64,000 nt of DNA from Planctomycetaceae bacterium (GCA_947449135.1 CANFQO010000001.1:1-64000), one strand, 5' to 3'; shown: positions 45,457 to 55,305, numbered from the stretch's first letter. A program made the numbers and translations. Notes: a model not told the origin generated them from the letters alone.

Positions 45457-48400
45457 TTATTCGAGACTCACAAAGACCTGCGCTGTCATCGCGGACGTCA
45501 GTGCCCCGTCCGAAGCCTTTATTTTGAACGCGGGTTGATTCCCGATGGCGCCAGCAGGCGGCAGCCAGCGGATCTTCTGGCCGGCAGAAATGAGCTTCTG
45601 TGAGAGCGGTGCGTTCGCGGCGACCGACACGGCAGCCCATGCTGTCCCGTTCCACTTCTGCAAACTGCCTGAATTGATCGCTTGGATAAGGATCCCAGGG
45701 GACGTCGTCTCGACGTCTGCGACGTTCGCGGCTGTTCGCAGAGACTCGTAGGTGATTTCGTACGGAATGCCTGGACGACCGCCAGTCAGAGTGGCCACCG
45801 CATAAACGGTTGGGGCGTCGTTCACGGGCGTAATCTTGATGGTGCTGACCTTCGATGCCGACAGGATGCCGTCGGAGACGGTCGTGGTGAGTGTCCGGGC
45901 TACGGTGCTATTCGGTGCGGAGGTGTAGCCGATGGAACCGAGCTTTCGGAAATAGGCATTCAGTGCGGCGGTTGTGCCGGTGAAGCTGCGGGCAGTCGCC
46001 GTTCCGCCCACGGCAACTGCTGCGGTGCTGGCGGCCGAGATTGCTCCGTCTTGCACGGCGAGTGTGACCGTGAGCGACGAAGAGTCGATGTCGGTGAAGG
46101 GCATCTTTTGAGCAGTCCAAGCCAGATTCCCACGGATGTCTTCCTTGACGGTGAATGATCCCGGGACGGTTAAAGTCGGGGCATCGTCTACCGCTGTTAC
46201 GGCGACAGTGCTCGTAACGCTACTCGAAAGGGTCTTCAGCCCGCTGGGTTCGGAGATCGTTGTGGCGAGCACCACGGGCTTCGTGCTGTTGGCCACAGTG
46301 GTGTAGGTAATGCGTGCCGGGCTGTCGGTGAAGAAGGCATTCAGGGAGGTGAGCGTGCCTGTGAATCTGCGGGCTATCGCTGTGCCACCGACAGCGACGC
46401 CGTCAGCCGACAGCGCAGAGATCGTGCCGTTCGCTACCTTGAGCGTGACGGTCATCACACGTGTTGCTGGGGAGTCGGCGTCAGTGAACGGTGTGCCGGT
46501 AAAAATCAGCCCCGTGGCCTGATCTTCGACCACAGAAAAGACGCTGGGAACCGTTGCAACTGGTGGGGTTATCGGTTCCGGCAGGTCCAACACGGAGCCC
46601 GTGAACTGCCGTTCAGAGGTGAGGCCGCCGGCGTCAGTGGAACAGACTCGGATGGAGTAGGAGTTCTTGGCCTCGTAGTTGAAAGAGGCCGCGGCCTTGA
46701 GCAGCCCGCCATCGATCGCAAAGAAAGCGTTGTCGGTAGACCCTGCTCCTGCAACAAGCGAATACGTGAAGGATTCACCCGCATCGGTGTCCGAAGAAGA
46801 CAGCAGTCCCACGATGGTCCCCTTGGCTGTGTTTTCGGGGACGCTTGTGGTGGAGAGGGCGATGTCGGTGGGAGTTTCGTTGACGTTGGTGACCGAGATC
46901 GTGAATTGTTTCTCGGTGGTGAGACCATTAGCGTCTGTCGATCGGACGCGGATGGAGTAGCTGTTCTTTGTCTCGTAGTCGAAGACGGCGGCGGTCTTGA
47001 GCGAGTTGCCGACGATGGAGAACGCGGCGTTGTCTGCATCGCCAGTGCCGGCGACGAGGGTATAGGTAAAGGTGTCGCCTGAATCGACGTCGGTAGTGGA
47101 GAGGGTGCCGACGGCATTGCCGACCGACGCATTCTCCACGGCTGAGGTCGCCGAGAGGGCGATGTTTGTCGGCGCATGATTCAACGCGACGATGTTGATG
47201 GTGATGATCTGTTGGGCAGAGGTGTTGACGCGGCCGAATGCGGTGCCGCCGGTGTCTTCGGCCGTGAGTGTGAAGGTCGCGGTGCCGAGGGCATTGGGCG
47301 CGGGAGTGAAGGTGAGCGTACCGTTCGCAGCAACGCTCGGCCCGACGGCGAAGAGCGAGGCGTTGGAGAGATTGGCGACACGATAGGTGGCGGAGCTGTC
47401 AGTAAGGTTCGGCACGCCTGAGACGATGGGTAGCGCTGCGGGCGGCGTCCATGACGCGGACTGGGTTCGTGCGGCGAGCTTGCGAACTTTTCCGTCGAAC
47501 TTGGTGGTGAGGTAGATCTCACCGTTGGCGTCGAGGCCAAATCGCATGTCGGTGCGAGTCGCTCCACCGCCAAGGATTTGCAGGAGCGTCTTCTGCGTAC
47601 CGCCGGAAAAGAGGGTGAGCTCCTGAATGTTGGCCTGCGTGCCCAAGGCGAGATCATTGACATCCGCAAAGTAAACCTTTCCCGTGTTGAGGTCACCGAA
47701 GATGTACTTCCCCTGGAGGTAGGGCATGGCGGAACCGCGGTATACAAAGCCGCCGACGATGGCGATCCCCTCGGAGCGGTCGTAGGTAGCCACAGGGTAT
47801 GTGTAACCGAGTGAGGCGTCATTGGCGGGCAGCCCGTAGACCTTTGTCTGGTTGCCGGAGGTGTGATCGACGGCGAACATTCCCTCGCGCTCAGACCAGC
47901 CGTAGTTCGCGCCCGCGATGCCGAGATTAATCTCTTCGGCGTTTTTCTGGCCGATGTCAGAGATGAGCATCTTCCCAGTGACAGTGTCCCAGGAGAATCG
48001 CTGGGGGTTGCGGAGACCGATGGCCCAGATTTCGTCGAGCGCGGTGTCGCCGGGATCATGAGCGGCGACGAACGGATTGTCGGTGGGGATTCCGTACTTG
48101 CCGTTGGCCGCGTTGCTGCCAAGCGGATCGATGCGGAGGATTTTGCCGAAGGGAACCTGGCGGTTCTGCCCGTCGTTGTATTGATCGACGATGTTGAGCG
48201 GGCGGACGTTGCCGGTATTGCCGCCGTCGCCAACTCCAATGTAGAGCTTACCGAAGTCCGAGTCGCCGGGCGTCGAGGTCGGGTTGAAGGCGACCTGGTT
48301 CATGTTGTGATCGACAAGCGGCTGGGCGAGTCGCAGTATTTCTCGCCGCGAAGTGGTGGCAATCACGTTGGGATTACTGGCGTCGACGGTCCACTCGGAG

Positions 48401-49590
48401 AGCACGTCGTAGTGGGCCGTCACGCCGGACGGTGAATCGAAGTCCCCACGTGCGGCGGAAGCGGGCGCCTCAGTGTGAACGGTGTACACCTTGTGATAAC
48501 CCGGCTTTGTCGTGTCATTGAAGTCGGGGTGAAACGCAAATGTCGAGAAGCCACGCTCGGAGTTGATTGAGGAGGAGTTGTCGATCCAGTTGTCGCCGCG
48601 GACGGCAGGGATGTCGAGAAACGGTGCGCTAAGCAGCGTGCTGTTTTGGATGATCCAGAGTTTGCCGCGCATGTCATTCACGAACAGACGGCTGGCATCG
48701 CCGGGGGCGAAGTAGCTGAAGTTGGTGCGGGCGGGCTTCAGTGTGCCGGTATTCGGATCAATTGACTGCGGAATGGTGGCGACGTCGACGACATCGACGG
48801 AGAGCCCGGGCACGTTGATGCTGGGTGCGTAGCCGTTGCCTGTGATGACGGGGTTCGTAGAACCGGGCGTAAAGGAAGTCACAAATCCTGCGATGGACTG
48901 GGCAGGTGCGTCGGTGTTGATGCTCAAGGTTGTCTGAGCGGTGATGAATCGTGGGCCGTCGGCCACGCCATACACAATGATGGAGGAGGACGCAGTTGCC
49001 GTGGAGTAGGCAGTGGCGTCCCCGTTCACCGTGGTGTTAGCAAGGACACCCTCGACTCCGCCGTTGAATCCGTCCCAGGCGCGGAACGTGAGGGCGTCGA
49101 TCACAGTGCCGTTGTAATCGGCATTGGGAACGAATCGGATGCGCGTGTCGGCATCGGCGGCGAGGAGGCACGCAGCGGTCGCGGAGACGGCCCCCAGTGG
49201 TTGCCAGGTGACGCCGTCAGTGGCGAACTGCCAATTGCCGTAGGTGGCAATTGCGTTCGTGACAGCGATGCCGCTGGCTGGTCCGTCGGGGTCGATGATG
49301 AAGCCCTCGACGAGCGCGGCGACTCGTGTGCCTGGTTGCGTTGCATTGTCCTCGTAGATTGCGTTGAGGTGGTTCGCGCCGACGAGCGTGGGGGCAGTGT
49401 TTGTGGCGACAATAGCGATTGCGCCTGCCCCCTGTGTCACGCCGATCTGGGCGGGAGGCATTTGCGGGCTTAGGTCGCCGACGGAATCAACGACCGTTGC
49501 GAGCAGCGCCCGGGATTCGAGCGGCTCGAACGGTAGGACTTGCAGCGCGCGCGAGAGCGGCTTACGACGTCGAGGCTGGACCCGCGTCAT
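45457..49590 (-). CDS. LEPR-XLL secreted giant with sugar-dehydrogenase and cadherin-like domains
   Basis: A 1377-residue exported protein. The N-terminus has the planctomycete motif FEPLESRALLA (about 22-32), the LEPR-XLL signal. Then come a cadherin-like/bulb region (about 55-220), a glucose/sorbosone-dehydrogenase propeller (about 240-670; DVYNDGQ-like IVDQYNDGQNRQVPFGKILRIDP, AIGLRNPQRFSW, GANYGWSE, GGFVYRG), two 100-residue cadherin-type repeats and two further related beta-sandwich repeats, ending in a short domain. AGGAGGAGG lies before the ATG at 49590. It probably oxidises sugars or binds carbohydrate on the cell surface; no electron partner is visible. Divergent from purM. Confidence 0.9.
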   Translation of the reverse strand: MTRVQPRRRKPLSRALQVLPFEPLESRALLATVVDSVGDLSPQMPPAQIGVTQGAGAIAIVATNTAPTLVGANHLNAIYEDNATQPGTRVAALVEGFIIDPDGPASGIAVTNAIATYGNWQFATDGVTWQPLGAVSATAACLLAADADTRIRFVPNADYNGTVIDALTFRAWDGFNGGVEGVLANTTVNGDATAYSTATASSSIIVYGVADGPRFITAQTTLSINTDAPAQSIAGFVTSFTPGSTNPVITGNGYAPSINVPGLSVDVVDVATIPQSIDPNTGTLKPARTNFSYFAPGDASRLFVNDMRGKLWIIQNSTLLSAPFLDIPAVRGDNWIDNSSSINSERGFSTFAFHPDFNDTTKPGYHKVYTVHTEAPASAARGDFDSPSGVTAHYDVLSEWTVDASNPNVIATTSRREILRLAQPLVDHNMNQVAFNPTSTPGDSDFGKLYIGVGDGGNTGNVRPLNIVDQYNDGQNRQVPFGKILRIDPLGSNAANGKYGIPTDNPFVAAHDPGDTALDEIWAIGLRNPQRFSWDTVTGKMLISDIGQKNAEEINLGIAGANYGWSEREGMFAVDHTSGNQTKVYGLPANDASLGYTYPVATYDRSEGIAIVGGFVYRGSAMPYLQGKYIFGDLNTGKVYFADVNDLALGTQANIQELTLFSGGTQKTLLQILGGGATRTDMRFGLDANGEIYLTTKFDGKVRKLAARTQSASWTPPAALPIVSGVPNLTDSSATYRVANLSNASLFAVGPSVAANGTLTFTPAPNALGTATFTLTAEDTGGTAFGRVNTSAQQIITINIVALNHAPTNIALSATSAVENASVGNAVGTLSTTDVDSGDTFTYTLVAGTGDADNAAFSIVGNSLKTAAVFDYETKNSYSIRVRSTDANGLTTEKQFTISVTNVNETPTDIALSTTSVPENTAKGTIVGLLSSSDTDAGESFTYSLVAGAGSTDNAFFAIDGGLLKAAASFNYEAKNSYSIRVCSTDAGGLTSERQFTGSVLDLPEPITPPVATVPSVFSVVEDQATGLIFTGTPFTDADSPATRVMTVTLKVANGTISALSADGVAVGGTAIARRFTGTLTSLNAFFTDSPARITYTTVANSTKPVVLATTISEPSGLKTLSSSVTSTVAVTAVDDAPTLTVPGSFTVKEDIRGNLAWTAQKMPFTDIDSSSLTVTLAVQDGAISAASTAAVAVGGTATARSFTGTTAALNAYFRKLGSIGYTSAPNSTVARTLTTTVSDGILSASKVSTIKITPVNDAPTVYAVATLTGGRPGIPYEITYESLRTAANVADVETTSPGILIQAINSGSLQKWNGTAWAAVSVAANAPLSQKLISAGQKIRWLPPAGAIGNQPAFKIKASDGALTSAMTAQVFVSLE
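46582..47181 (-). repeat. Two tandem 300-base cadherin-type repeats
   Basis: Two back-to-back units of exactly 100 codons (46882-47181 and 46582-46881) encode PTxIALSxTSxxENxxxG followed by S-D/T-DxDxGxxFTYxLVAGxG and a shared FxYExKNSYSIRVxSTDAxGLT. They are similar at protein and base level, showing internal duplication. Asp/Asn positions resemble calcium-binding sites. Confidence 0.85.
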
Positions 49591-49792
49591 GCCCTCCTCC
49601 TGCGAAAATCGAGACTCCCCAGATGCACCCCGGACCAATAGCCCAGAGTCTGCCCCGCGGTGCAGTGTATCCAGTAGTCGCCAATCCCTCAAAGGGCGGG
49701 TGTTTCGGCCGTTGTGGAGGCCGTCGGGGCCGATCGCCGCGGGACCACGCGGCGGGCTTGCGGGACGCCGCTTCGCAGTGAAGATAGGGCTC

Positions 49793-50863
49793 GTGAGCGG
49801 AGCCACCTATTCCAGCGCCGGCGTCAACCTTGAACTCTACCGCGAAGGTATGGCCCGCCTTCCCGCGCACATGCGGCGAACGCAGTGTCCGCGGGTGATG
49901 AGTCAGGAGGGGGGCTTTGCCGCCCTCTTTGCACTCGACCTACCGGGGCTGTTTGCCCGCGGCTATGTCGATCCAATGCTCGTCTCCTGCACCGACGGTG
50001 TGGGCACGAAACTGAAGGTTGCCGTAAACGCCGGGATCCACCACACCGTCGGCATCGATCTGGTGGCGATGAGCGTCAACGACGCCCTCTGCACCGGTGC
50101 CGAGCCACTGTTTTTTCTCGACTATGTCGCGATGTCGCATGACGATCCGAGCCTGCTCGAGCAGATCGTGCGAGGGATCGCCGACGCCTGCGTGGAATGC
50201 GAATGCGCTCTGGTTGGCGGCGAGACGGCAATCCTGCCCGACATGTACCACGGTGGCGACTACGATCTCGCCGGGTTCTGCGTCGGCGTGGTCGAGCGGA
50301 CGCGGGTCGTCGACGGGCGGCAGATCCAGCCCGGCGACGTCGCCATTGGCATCGCCTCCAGCGGTTTCCATTCCAACGGCTACAGCCTCGTGCGGAAGGC
50401 CGTCTTCGAGATGGGCGGGCTGAAGGGGGATGATCGCGTCCCGGAACTCGGCAACAGGACAGTGACCGAGCTCCTGCTCGAACCAACGCGGCTCTACGCT
50501 CGGCCCGTAAAGGCCGTGCTCCGCCAGACTCGTGCGACACCCGTTGTCCACGGGATCGCCCACATCACCGGCGGCGGCTTGGTCGAAAATCTGGCGAGGA
50601 TCGTGCCGGAGCAGGTGCAGATCCAGCTTGAGCGTGGATCGTGGCAGATCTCCGGGGTCTTTCCCTGGGTTCAAGGGCTCGGCCAGATCGCCGCGGACGA
50701 GATGGAGCGCGTCTTCAACATGGGCGTGGGTATGGTGCTCGTCGTGTCGCCACACTCCGCCGAAAGCATCCAGCGGCAACTGGCCGAGCTGGGCTTTGAG
50801 AACTGGAAGATCGGCACTGTGCGATCGGCTACTGCCGACGAAGACCGCGTCGTCCTGCGGTAG
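49793..50863 (+). CDS. purM: Phosphoribosylformylglycinamidine cyclo-ligase (AIR synthetase)
   Basis: A 356-residue AIR synthetase that closes the imidazole ring in purine synthesis using ATP. The N-terminus TYSSAGVNLE matches the family YxxAGVD motif, followed by SCTDGVGTKLKVA, the substrate-binding GIDLVAMSVND and LVGGETAILPDMY, and the closing HITGGGLVENLARIVP. I prefer the GTG at 49793; a GTG at 49778 is also possible. No other purine gene is near, so it is an isolated member of the pathway. Divergent from the LEPR-XLL gene, with 202 bases between them. Confidence 0.93.
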   Translation: MSGATYSSAGVNLELYREGMARLPAHMRRTQCPRVMSQEGGFAALFALDLPGLFARGYVDPMLVSCTDGVGTKLKVAVNAGIHHTVGIDLVAMSVNDALCTGAEPLFFLDYVAMSHDDPSLLEQIVRGIADACVECECALVGGETAILPDMYHGGDYDLAGFCVGVVERTRVVDGRQIQPGDVAIGIASSGFHSNGYSLVRKAVFEMGGLKGDDRVPELGNRTVTELLLEPTRLYARPVKAVLRQTRATPVVHGIAHITGGGLVENLARIVPEQVQIQLERGSWQISGVFPWVQGLGQIAADEMERVFNMGVGMVLVVSPHSAESIQRQLAELGFENWKIGTVRSATADEDRVVLR

Positions 50864-50911
50864 GGCCCGAAGTGGCCGACTGCCGCTGGCCAGATGCCCA
50901 TGAGACGGGCC
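50864..50911. terminator. Nested hairpin after purM
   Basis: GGCCCG (50864-50869) pairs with CGGGCC (50906-50911) and inside it TGGCC pairs with GGCCA. It starts at the purM stop codon and lies in the 74-base gap to the convergent lipoprotein gene. No T-run follows. Plausible bidirectional terminator. Confidence 0.35.
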
Positions 50912-50937
50912 AAATCAAGTCGAGGAACGGTCTTTCT

Positions 50938-52239
50938 TCATCGGCGCAGGTCAGTGTCAGGCCCCCTGAGAACGAATTCGAGGAACAATCCCCAGGCGCC
51001 CGGGCCGAGCGGCTGTCCGCCCCGGCGTGCCTCCGCAGACACAAGACGGCCAAGTGCGTTGATCGCTTCGGCGGAGTGTGTGTCTCGCAGGAATTGGCGA
51101 TCGTTCCGGAAGGCGTGATTCACCAGTAGCAGTGCTTCCATCGCGTGATCCTTCGTCATCACGCCGCGAGTGACCATCTCAGCATTTCGCGTCGTGAGGC
51201 CGAGCGCGAGCGACCTCACAATGCCAGGACGATCGGCGTGGTCGGGCGGGATTACCGCGGCCAACTGCGCCAGCGCCCGCATCATGATGTAGTGGTAGGC
51301 AGGGCGTGCATTGTGCGGATCAAGCCAGCGCCCGACGTGGGGGCCGTCGACGAGCTGCCCAGGGATGACACCAAGGCGGGCTTTGTGAACGGCGGCGTCG
51401 AGATATTTCGCCTCCGCAGTGACGCCATACATCTTGGCGAGAAGGAAGACGCTGAAGCTGTTGTAGTTCCAATTGGTGCAGAGCGGACGCGTGGCGGCCC
51501 AGTCTGCTGCCTTGCGGGCCGAGACGAGGTAGCGGTCGTCCTTGGTCACCCCATAGAGGTCGAGCATGGCCGCACCGCACTCCCCATTGTCGAACTGCAG
51601 CCCTCCGTCCCCCGCATCGTCGAAGATCCAACCGTTACGAACGACCGACTGGAGTGTTCCTTCCCGCTCCGCGCGAGCCAGGAATCGATTCGCGACTTTC
51701 ATCGCCTGCTTGTCCGATGGGCCTCGCGCGGCGGGAAACGGATAGAAGCCTGCTCCCGCCTGCTCCTGAGCCCACATCAAAAAGTCTCCAGCGTCCTTCG
51801 CCGTGGCGAGTCCGGCCTCAGCGCCGTCGAGCGTGGCACGGGCCGCCGCGGCACTTCCGAGAATGACCGACGCTGGAACACGCAGGGGAGCGGTCAACGT
51901 CGCGGGAACAACGCCCTTTTTCCACCAGCGAACCTTCTCGAAGTTGGCCGGCCACGGCAAGAATCCGCGCTGTGCTTCTTCACGGGAGTAGAGCCTGGCG
52001 TCGGCCGGCACGCGACGGAACACATCGGGCACTTCCGGTTCACCCGCTTGGTGCCCGAGCGTTTCGCGACCGGCGGCGACGGCAGCCCTTATGGCATCGA
52101 GATCATCGGCCGCGAGTGCCTTCGCAAGCTCGGCGGTGGGCATCTGCGGCGTCGCACGGTTGCAACCGACGAACAGACACCATGCAATAATGCTGCCGAT
52201 GATACAAACATGCGAGGCTGGTTTTATGCGTGGTGTCAT
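50938..52239 (-). CDS. Putative lipoprotein with alpha-barrel-like domain, hypothetical
   Basis: A 433-residue exported protein. The signal segment ends LFVGC at 22-26, close to a lipobox. The body is rich in Ala and aromatic residues and resembles an (alpha/alpha) toroid of the glycoside-hydrolase/lyase type (FDDAGDGGLQFDNGECGAAMLDLYG; CTNWNYNSFSVFLLAKMYG; GRWLDPHNARPAYHYIMMRAL). I recognise no specific family. The ATG at 52239 has GGAC upstream. Its start codon lies 12 bases from that of the YHYH gene on the other strand, so the two promoters must lie inside each other's coding sequence or overlap. Confidence 0.8.
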   Translation of the reverse strand: MTPRIKPASHVCIIGSIIAWCLFVGCNRATPQMPTAELAKALAADDLDAIRAAVAAGRETLGHQAGEPEVPDVFRRVPADARLYSREEAQRGFLPWPANFEKVRWWKKGVVPATLTAPLRVPASVILGSAAAARATLDGAEAGLATAKDAGDFLMWAQEQAGAGFYPFPAARGPSDKQAMKVANRFLARAEREGTLQSVVRNGWIFDDAGDGGLQFDNGECGAAMLDLYGVTKDDRYLVSARKAADWAATRPLCTNWNYNSFSVFLLAKMYGVTAEAKYLDAAVHKARLGVIPGQLVDGPHVGRWLDPHNARPAYHYIMMRALAQLAAVIPPDHADRPGIVRSLALGLTTRNAEMVTRGVMTKDHAMEALLLVNHAFRNDRQFLRDTHSAEAINALGRLVSAEARRGGQPLGPGAWGLFLEFVLRGPDTDLRR

Positions 52240-52251
52240 AAGGAACGTCCA

Positions 52252-53427
52252 GTGAGTCGCACTTTCACAATCGAGCAATCTCGCACCGTTGCACTCGTTC
52301 TATTCACCGTCGCACTTTTGACGCAAGCGTTGCAGGCCGGGGAGCCGGTCGCCGTGGCTGGACGCTGGTCCCTCGAGAACGGCCACGAGAAGCCGCGCTA
52401 TCTTTTTCGCGACGGCGACCGGGAAATCGACCTCTTCTCCTATCACCAGAGTGACTCCAACAGCGACGGCACCGACGAGGTTCAATTGCGGCACGAAGCC
52501 GGGGCTCTGGTGATCGAGAGCCAGGGATGGCCCAATCATCCCACGGCAACGTTTCCCAACACTGGCAATCCCAACACGATCCGGGTGCAAGAGTTTACGT
52601 TTCGTCTGCCGCTCGTGCCGCGTCGTGCCGCCGAGATCACACGGCTGCCGATGGGGCCGATCGGCGTGGCGCTCAACGGCGTCGTGTTTTTCAACCCGTT
52701 CGAGCAGGGGGGCATGAACGCGGTCGAAGGCTACTCGGAGGTCTGGCTCGACAGCTGCTGCGGGCATCCCCAGCAGACTGGAGTTTATCACTACCACAAG
52801 TATCCCACCTGCGTGAAAAGCCCGTTCCCCGACGATGGAACGGAGCATTCGCCGGTCATCGGCTTCGCTTTCGACGGCTTTCCCATCCACGGTCCCTACG
52901 AGTCTGCCGGCGTGATGGCGATGGATCTCCATGGCGATCAAAGCCTCGACGTCTGCAATGGACATGAGGACAAGAGCCGCGGCTATCACTACCACGTCAC
53001 GCCGGGCCGCTTTCCCTATGTGATCGGCGGGTATCGCGGTGTCCCCGAGCCGTCGAACAACCGCGGTCTGCGCCGCATGGGGTCGGGGGCCATCGAGGAC
53101 AACGCTGCGGGTGAGAGCCGTCTCGAACAGGTGATTGCGGATGTCCGTCCCGGCACGGTCCAGAGGAGTGGTCGCCGCGAGGTTGTGCTCGTACTCGATC
53201 CCAAGGCCGCAAACCGTGGGGGGATCCCGTCTGGAAAACCCTCGTGGGTACAGTTCGGCCCCTACGAGGCCGTGGCGATCGATCGCAAGGGCGACACCGT
53301 GACGGCCACGCTCGACGTGCCGGCCGATGCGTCGGTCGGCATGCTGCTCGACTGCCACGTCGAGTTTGATTCAGACAACCGCACGCGGGTGTTCAAGAAA
53401 AACGATGTGTTGCGGGTTTCCGAATGA
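52252..53427 (+). CDS. YHYH-domain secreted protein
   Basis: A 391-residue exported protein with a signal peptide (about 1-28, ending LQAG). It carries the two defining YHYH motifs, GVYHYHKYP and GYHYHVTPG, about 80 residues apart, with cysteines and acidic residues between them (CCGHPQ; GFAFDGFPIHGPYE; DLHGDQSLDVCNGHED). The paired His clusters suggest a metal site. The function of this family is not established. The GTG at 52252 has AAGGA seven bases upstream; the far upstream open frame is antisense to the lipoprotein gene and rejected. Confidence 0.88.
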   Translation: MSRTFTIEQSRTVALVLFTVALLTQALQAGEPVAVAGRWSLENGHEKPRYLFRDGDREIDLFSYHQSDSNSDGTDEVQLRHEAGALVIESQGWPNHPTATFPNTGNPNTIRVQEFTFRLPLVPRRAAEITRLPMGPIGVALNGVVFFNPFEQGGMNAVEGYSEVWLDSCCGHPQQTGVYHYHKYPTCVKSPFPDDGTEHSPVIGFAFDGFPIHGPYESAGVMAMDLHGDQSLDVCNGHEDKSRGYHYHVTPGRFPYVIGGYRGVPEPSNNRGLRRMGSGAIEDNAAGESRLEQVIADVRPGTVQRSGRREVVLVLDPKAANRGGIPSGKPSWVQFGPYEAVAIDRKGDTVTATLDVPADASVGMLLDCHVEFDSDNRTRVFKKNDVLRVSE

Positions 53428-53455
53428 CGCATCGTGATACTGTGCGGGTTGGAGA

Positions 53456-54550
53456 TCATGCGGATCGCCGCTGCCAGCAGGGCCGTTCCACCAGGTGATG
53501 GAGCACGACGGCGAGGATGACGCTCGCCCCCCACGCGGCCACCATGCCGGCAAACGCCTCTGTCGGAGTCAGCGACCACTGCGAAAGCCAGCCGCTCACC
53601 AAGAGGCAGGCCGGAAAGTGGATCAGGAACAGACTGAAAGAGATCCGTCCGAGGTAGCCAATCACGCGGCTGTCGGGCCAGCGACGTAGCAAGCCGCCTT
53701 GGGACGCCAGCAAGATCATCAGGGCCGTGCACGCAGCCACCAGTAGCCGCGGGCGCCAGTCGACTGCCAGCGATGCTGCGACGAGTCCCAGGTAGCCCCA
53801 GAATGCGGCAGCGCCGAGGCTCCCTGAAATCACCCACTGCACGAGCATCCCAAGGAAGTAGCTACCGAGATAGTAGCAACCCCAGCTGTCGAGCGCCGGA
53901 TCGCGGTTGAACCAGAAAAGCGACAGAATCGCCGGCGCTGCCAGGATCCCCTGCGTCAATGCGAGCGCTCGGCCCGGTTCAACAACACCCGCCATCTGAG
54001 TCCATCGCTGCGCCGTCATTGCCACTGCAAGCGACAGAAGGAACAGCTGAAAGTCGATACCGAGATACCAGATTCCCGCCGAGAGGGGCTCGTATTTCAG
54101 CAGGTCTTGCAAGAAGAAGACATGCGCGACGAGCTGCGGCACGGTCGGTGCTGCCGAGATTGAATCGTGGTCCATCCAGCGGCTGGCTAGGGCGTTAGCG
54201 CCGATCGCCACGGGGAGCATCGCGAGGTAGGGGATGCCGATCCTACGGTAACGTCGAACGATCTCCAGACAGAACTGCCGCCAGCCGGGTGTGCCAAGCC
54301 GAGCGAGATGCTGGGCGGTGCCGAATCCGCCGATCACAAGAAAAATCTGCACAACGAACCGTGCGGGGTCGGCAAGCCAGTCGAGCAGAATCGGCGCCAG
54401 CGGATAGGCCTGTTCAGCAAGCGGCCCATAGAAGGCGAGGTGATGCCAGACGAGCAGGTGCGACGAGAATGCCCGCAGCATGTCGATGAATCTGAGACGC
54501 CCGGATACCGTGGCGGATGACGAGGACACGAGGCTGACGGCGGTCGACAT
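53456..54550 (-). CDS. Acyltransferase-3 family membrane protein
   Basis: A 364-residue membrane protein with about ten helices. The N-terminus has RLRFIDMLRAFSSHLLVWHHL, the family's R-x10-H motif region, followed by FVVQIFLVIGGFGTA. Acyltransferase-3 proteins move acetyl or other acyl groups onto sugars or glycans at the membrane. A closely similar arrangement occurs in OpgC-like glucan-modifying enzymes. No glycan gene is nearby, so the acceptor is unknown. The start at 54550 is the first ATG of the frame and leads directly into the domain. Confidence 0.88.
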   Translation of the reverse strand: MSTAVSLVSSSSATVSGRLRFIDMLRAFSSHLLVWHHLAFYGPLAEQAYPLAPILLDWLADPARFVVQIFLVIGGFGTAQHLARLGTPGWRQFCLEIVRRYRRIGIPYLAMLPVAIGANALASRWMDHDSISAAPTVPQLVAHVFFLQDLLKYEPLSAGIWYLGIDFQLFLLSLAVAMTAQRWTQMAGVVEPGRALALTQGILAAPAILSLFWFNRDPALDSWGCYYLGSYFLGMLVQWVISGSLGAAAFWGYLGLVAASLAVDWRPRLLVAACTALMILLASQGGLLRRWPDSRVIGYLGRISFSLFLIHFPACLLVSGWLSQWSLTPTEAFAGMVAAWGASVILAVVLHHLVERPCWQRRSA

Positions 54551-54652
54551 GGCGGCACATCGGCGACCACCGAGGGCCAGCCGAGAAGAGGGAAACTGCG
54601 GTCAGGATCTAAGCCCGCCCTTACACCCACCCGTGAACCGTGGCTCGACGTG

Positions 54653-55150
54653 TCACGGCTGTACCGGGATCACCGAGGCATGGCCACTCACGCACTGCCA
54701 CGCGTTGTTCTTGAGCACCCAGACGTTTGTGAATCGTGATTTCCGTTCGAATGGCTTACCGTCCTTGCCCCGGCCAGCCTCGCGGTAGTCGCCGATGTCG
54801 ACAGCCACCGTGCCGCCGCCATACACGCGGACATCGATCGAACTGGCCTCGGAAACCGTGTGCTGCTCGCCCCCCTTCGCGAGCGCTGCGATCCCTTCCG
54901 CCTTCGTAAATCGGTGCCCGGACGGCTCTACATAGACGAACTCCGGAGCCCAGATCCGCTCGAGGATCGTTGGATCATTCTTGAGGTAGGCGATCGACCA
55001 CTGTGCTGAGAGGTCTTTGATGCCCGCCTCGACGGCGGCTTCCTGGGCGGGGGTGACAGCCGCCGGCGACTGAGCTCGCGCTGCGGCGCCACACGCTATC
55101 ACCATCACCAACAGTGCGACACAACGCATGATATGCGGTACATGAACCAT
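54653..55150 (-). CDS. Secreted NTF2-like (SnoaL/DUF4440-type) protein
   Basis: A 165-residue exported protein: signal peptide to about residue 27 (ending AARA), then one NTF2-like fold. It shows AQWSIAYLKNDPTILERIWAPEFVYVEPSG in the first helix-strand part and VAVDIGDYREAG and SRFTNVWVLKNNAWQCVSGH in the closing strands. Such proteins bind or isomerise small molecules; the ligand is unknown. I chose the ATG at 55150 behind GAGAGG; another ATG at 55129 is possible. It lies 155 bases after the DsbD gene on the same strand. Confidence 0.88.
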   Translation of the reverse strand: MVHVPHIMRCVALLVMVIACGAAARAQSPAAVTPAQEAAVEAGIKDLSAQWSIAYLKNDPTILERIWAPEFVYVEPSGHRFTKAEGIAALAKGGEQHTVSEASSIDVRVYGGGTVAVDIGDYREAGRGKDGKPFERKSRFTNVWVLKNNAWQCVSGHASVIPVQP

Positions 55151-55305
55151 GGCGGGCAAGACCTCTCGGCTGGGCACCAGACATCGCTGTTGATGGTGCG
55201 GTGGCGGAAGCGAGCGCACCCGGTGGCGCTTGCGGATCAAGCATAGCAGCGCCTCGAGACTATGCCGCCACCCGAATCAAAAGCGGGAAGTAGGCATATG
55301 CGAGG

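Noticed and set aside
49364..49792. N-terminal extension of purM
   Set aside because: It overlaps the divergent LEPR-XLL gene and adds residues unlike any purM protein.
51145..52251. N-terminal extension of the YHYH protein
   Set aside because: It is antisense to the lipoprotein gene, and a GTG with a ribosome binding site lies at 52252.
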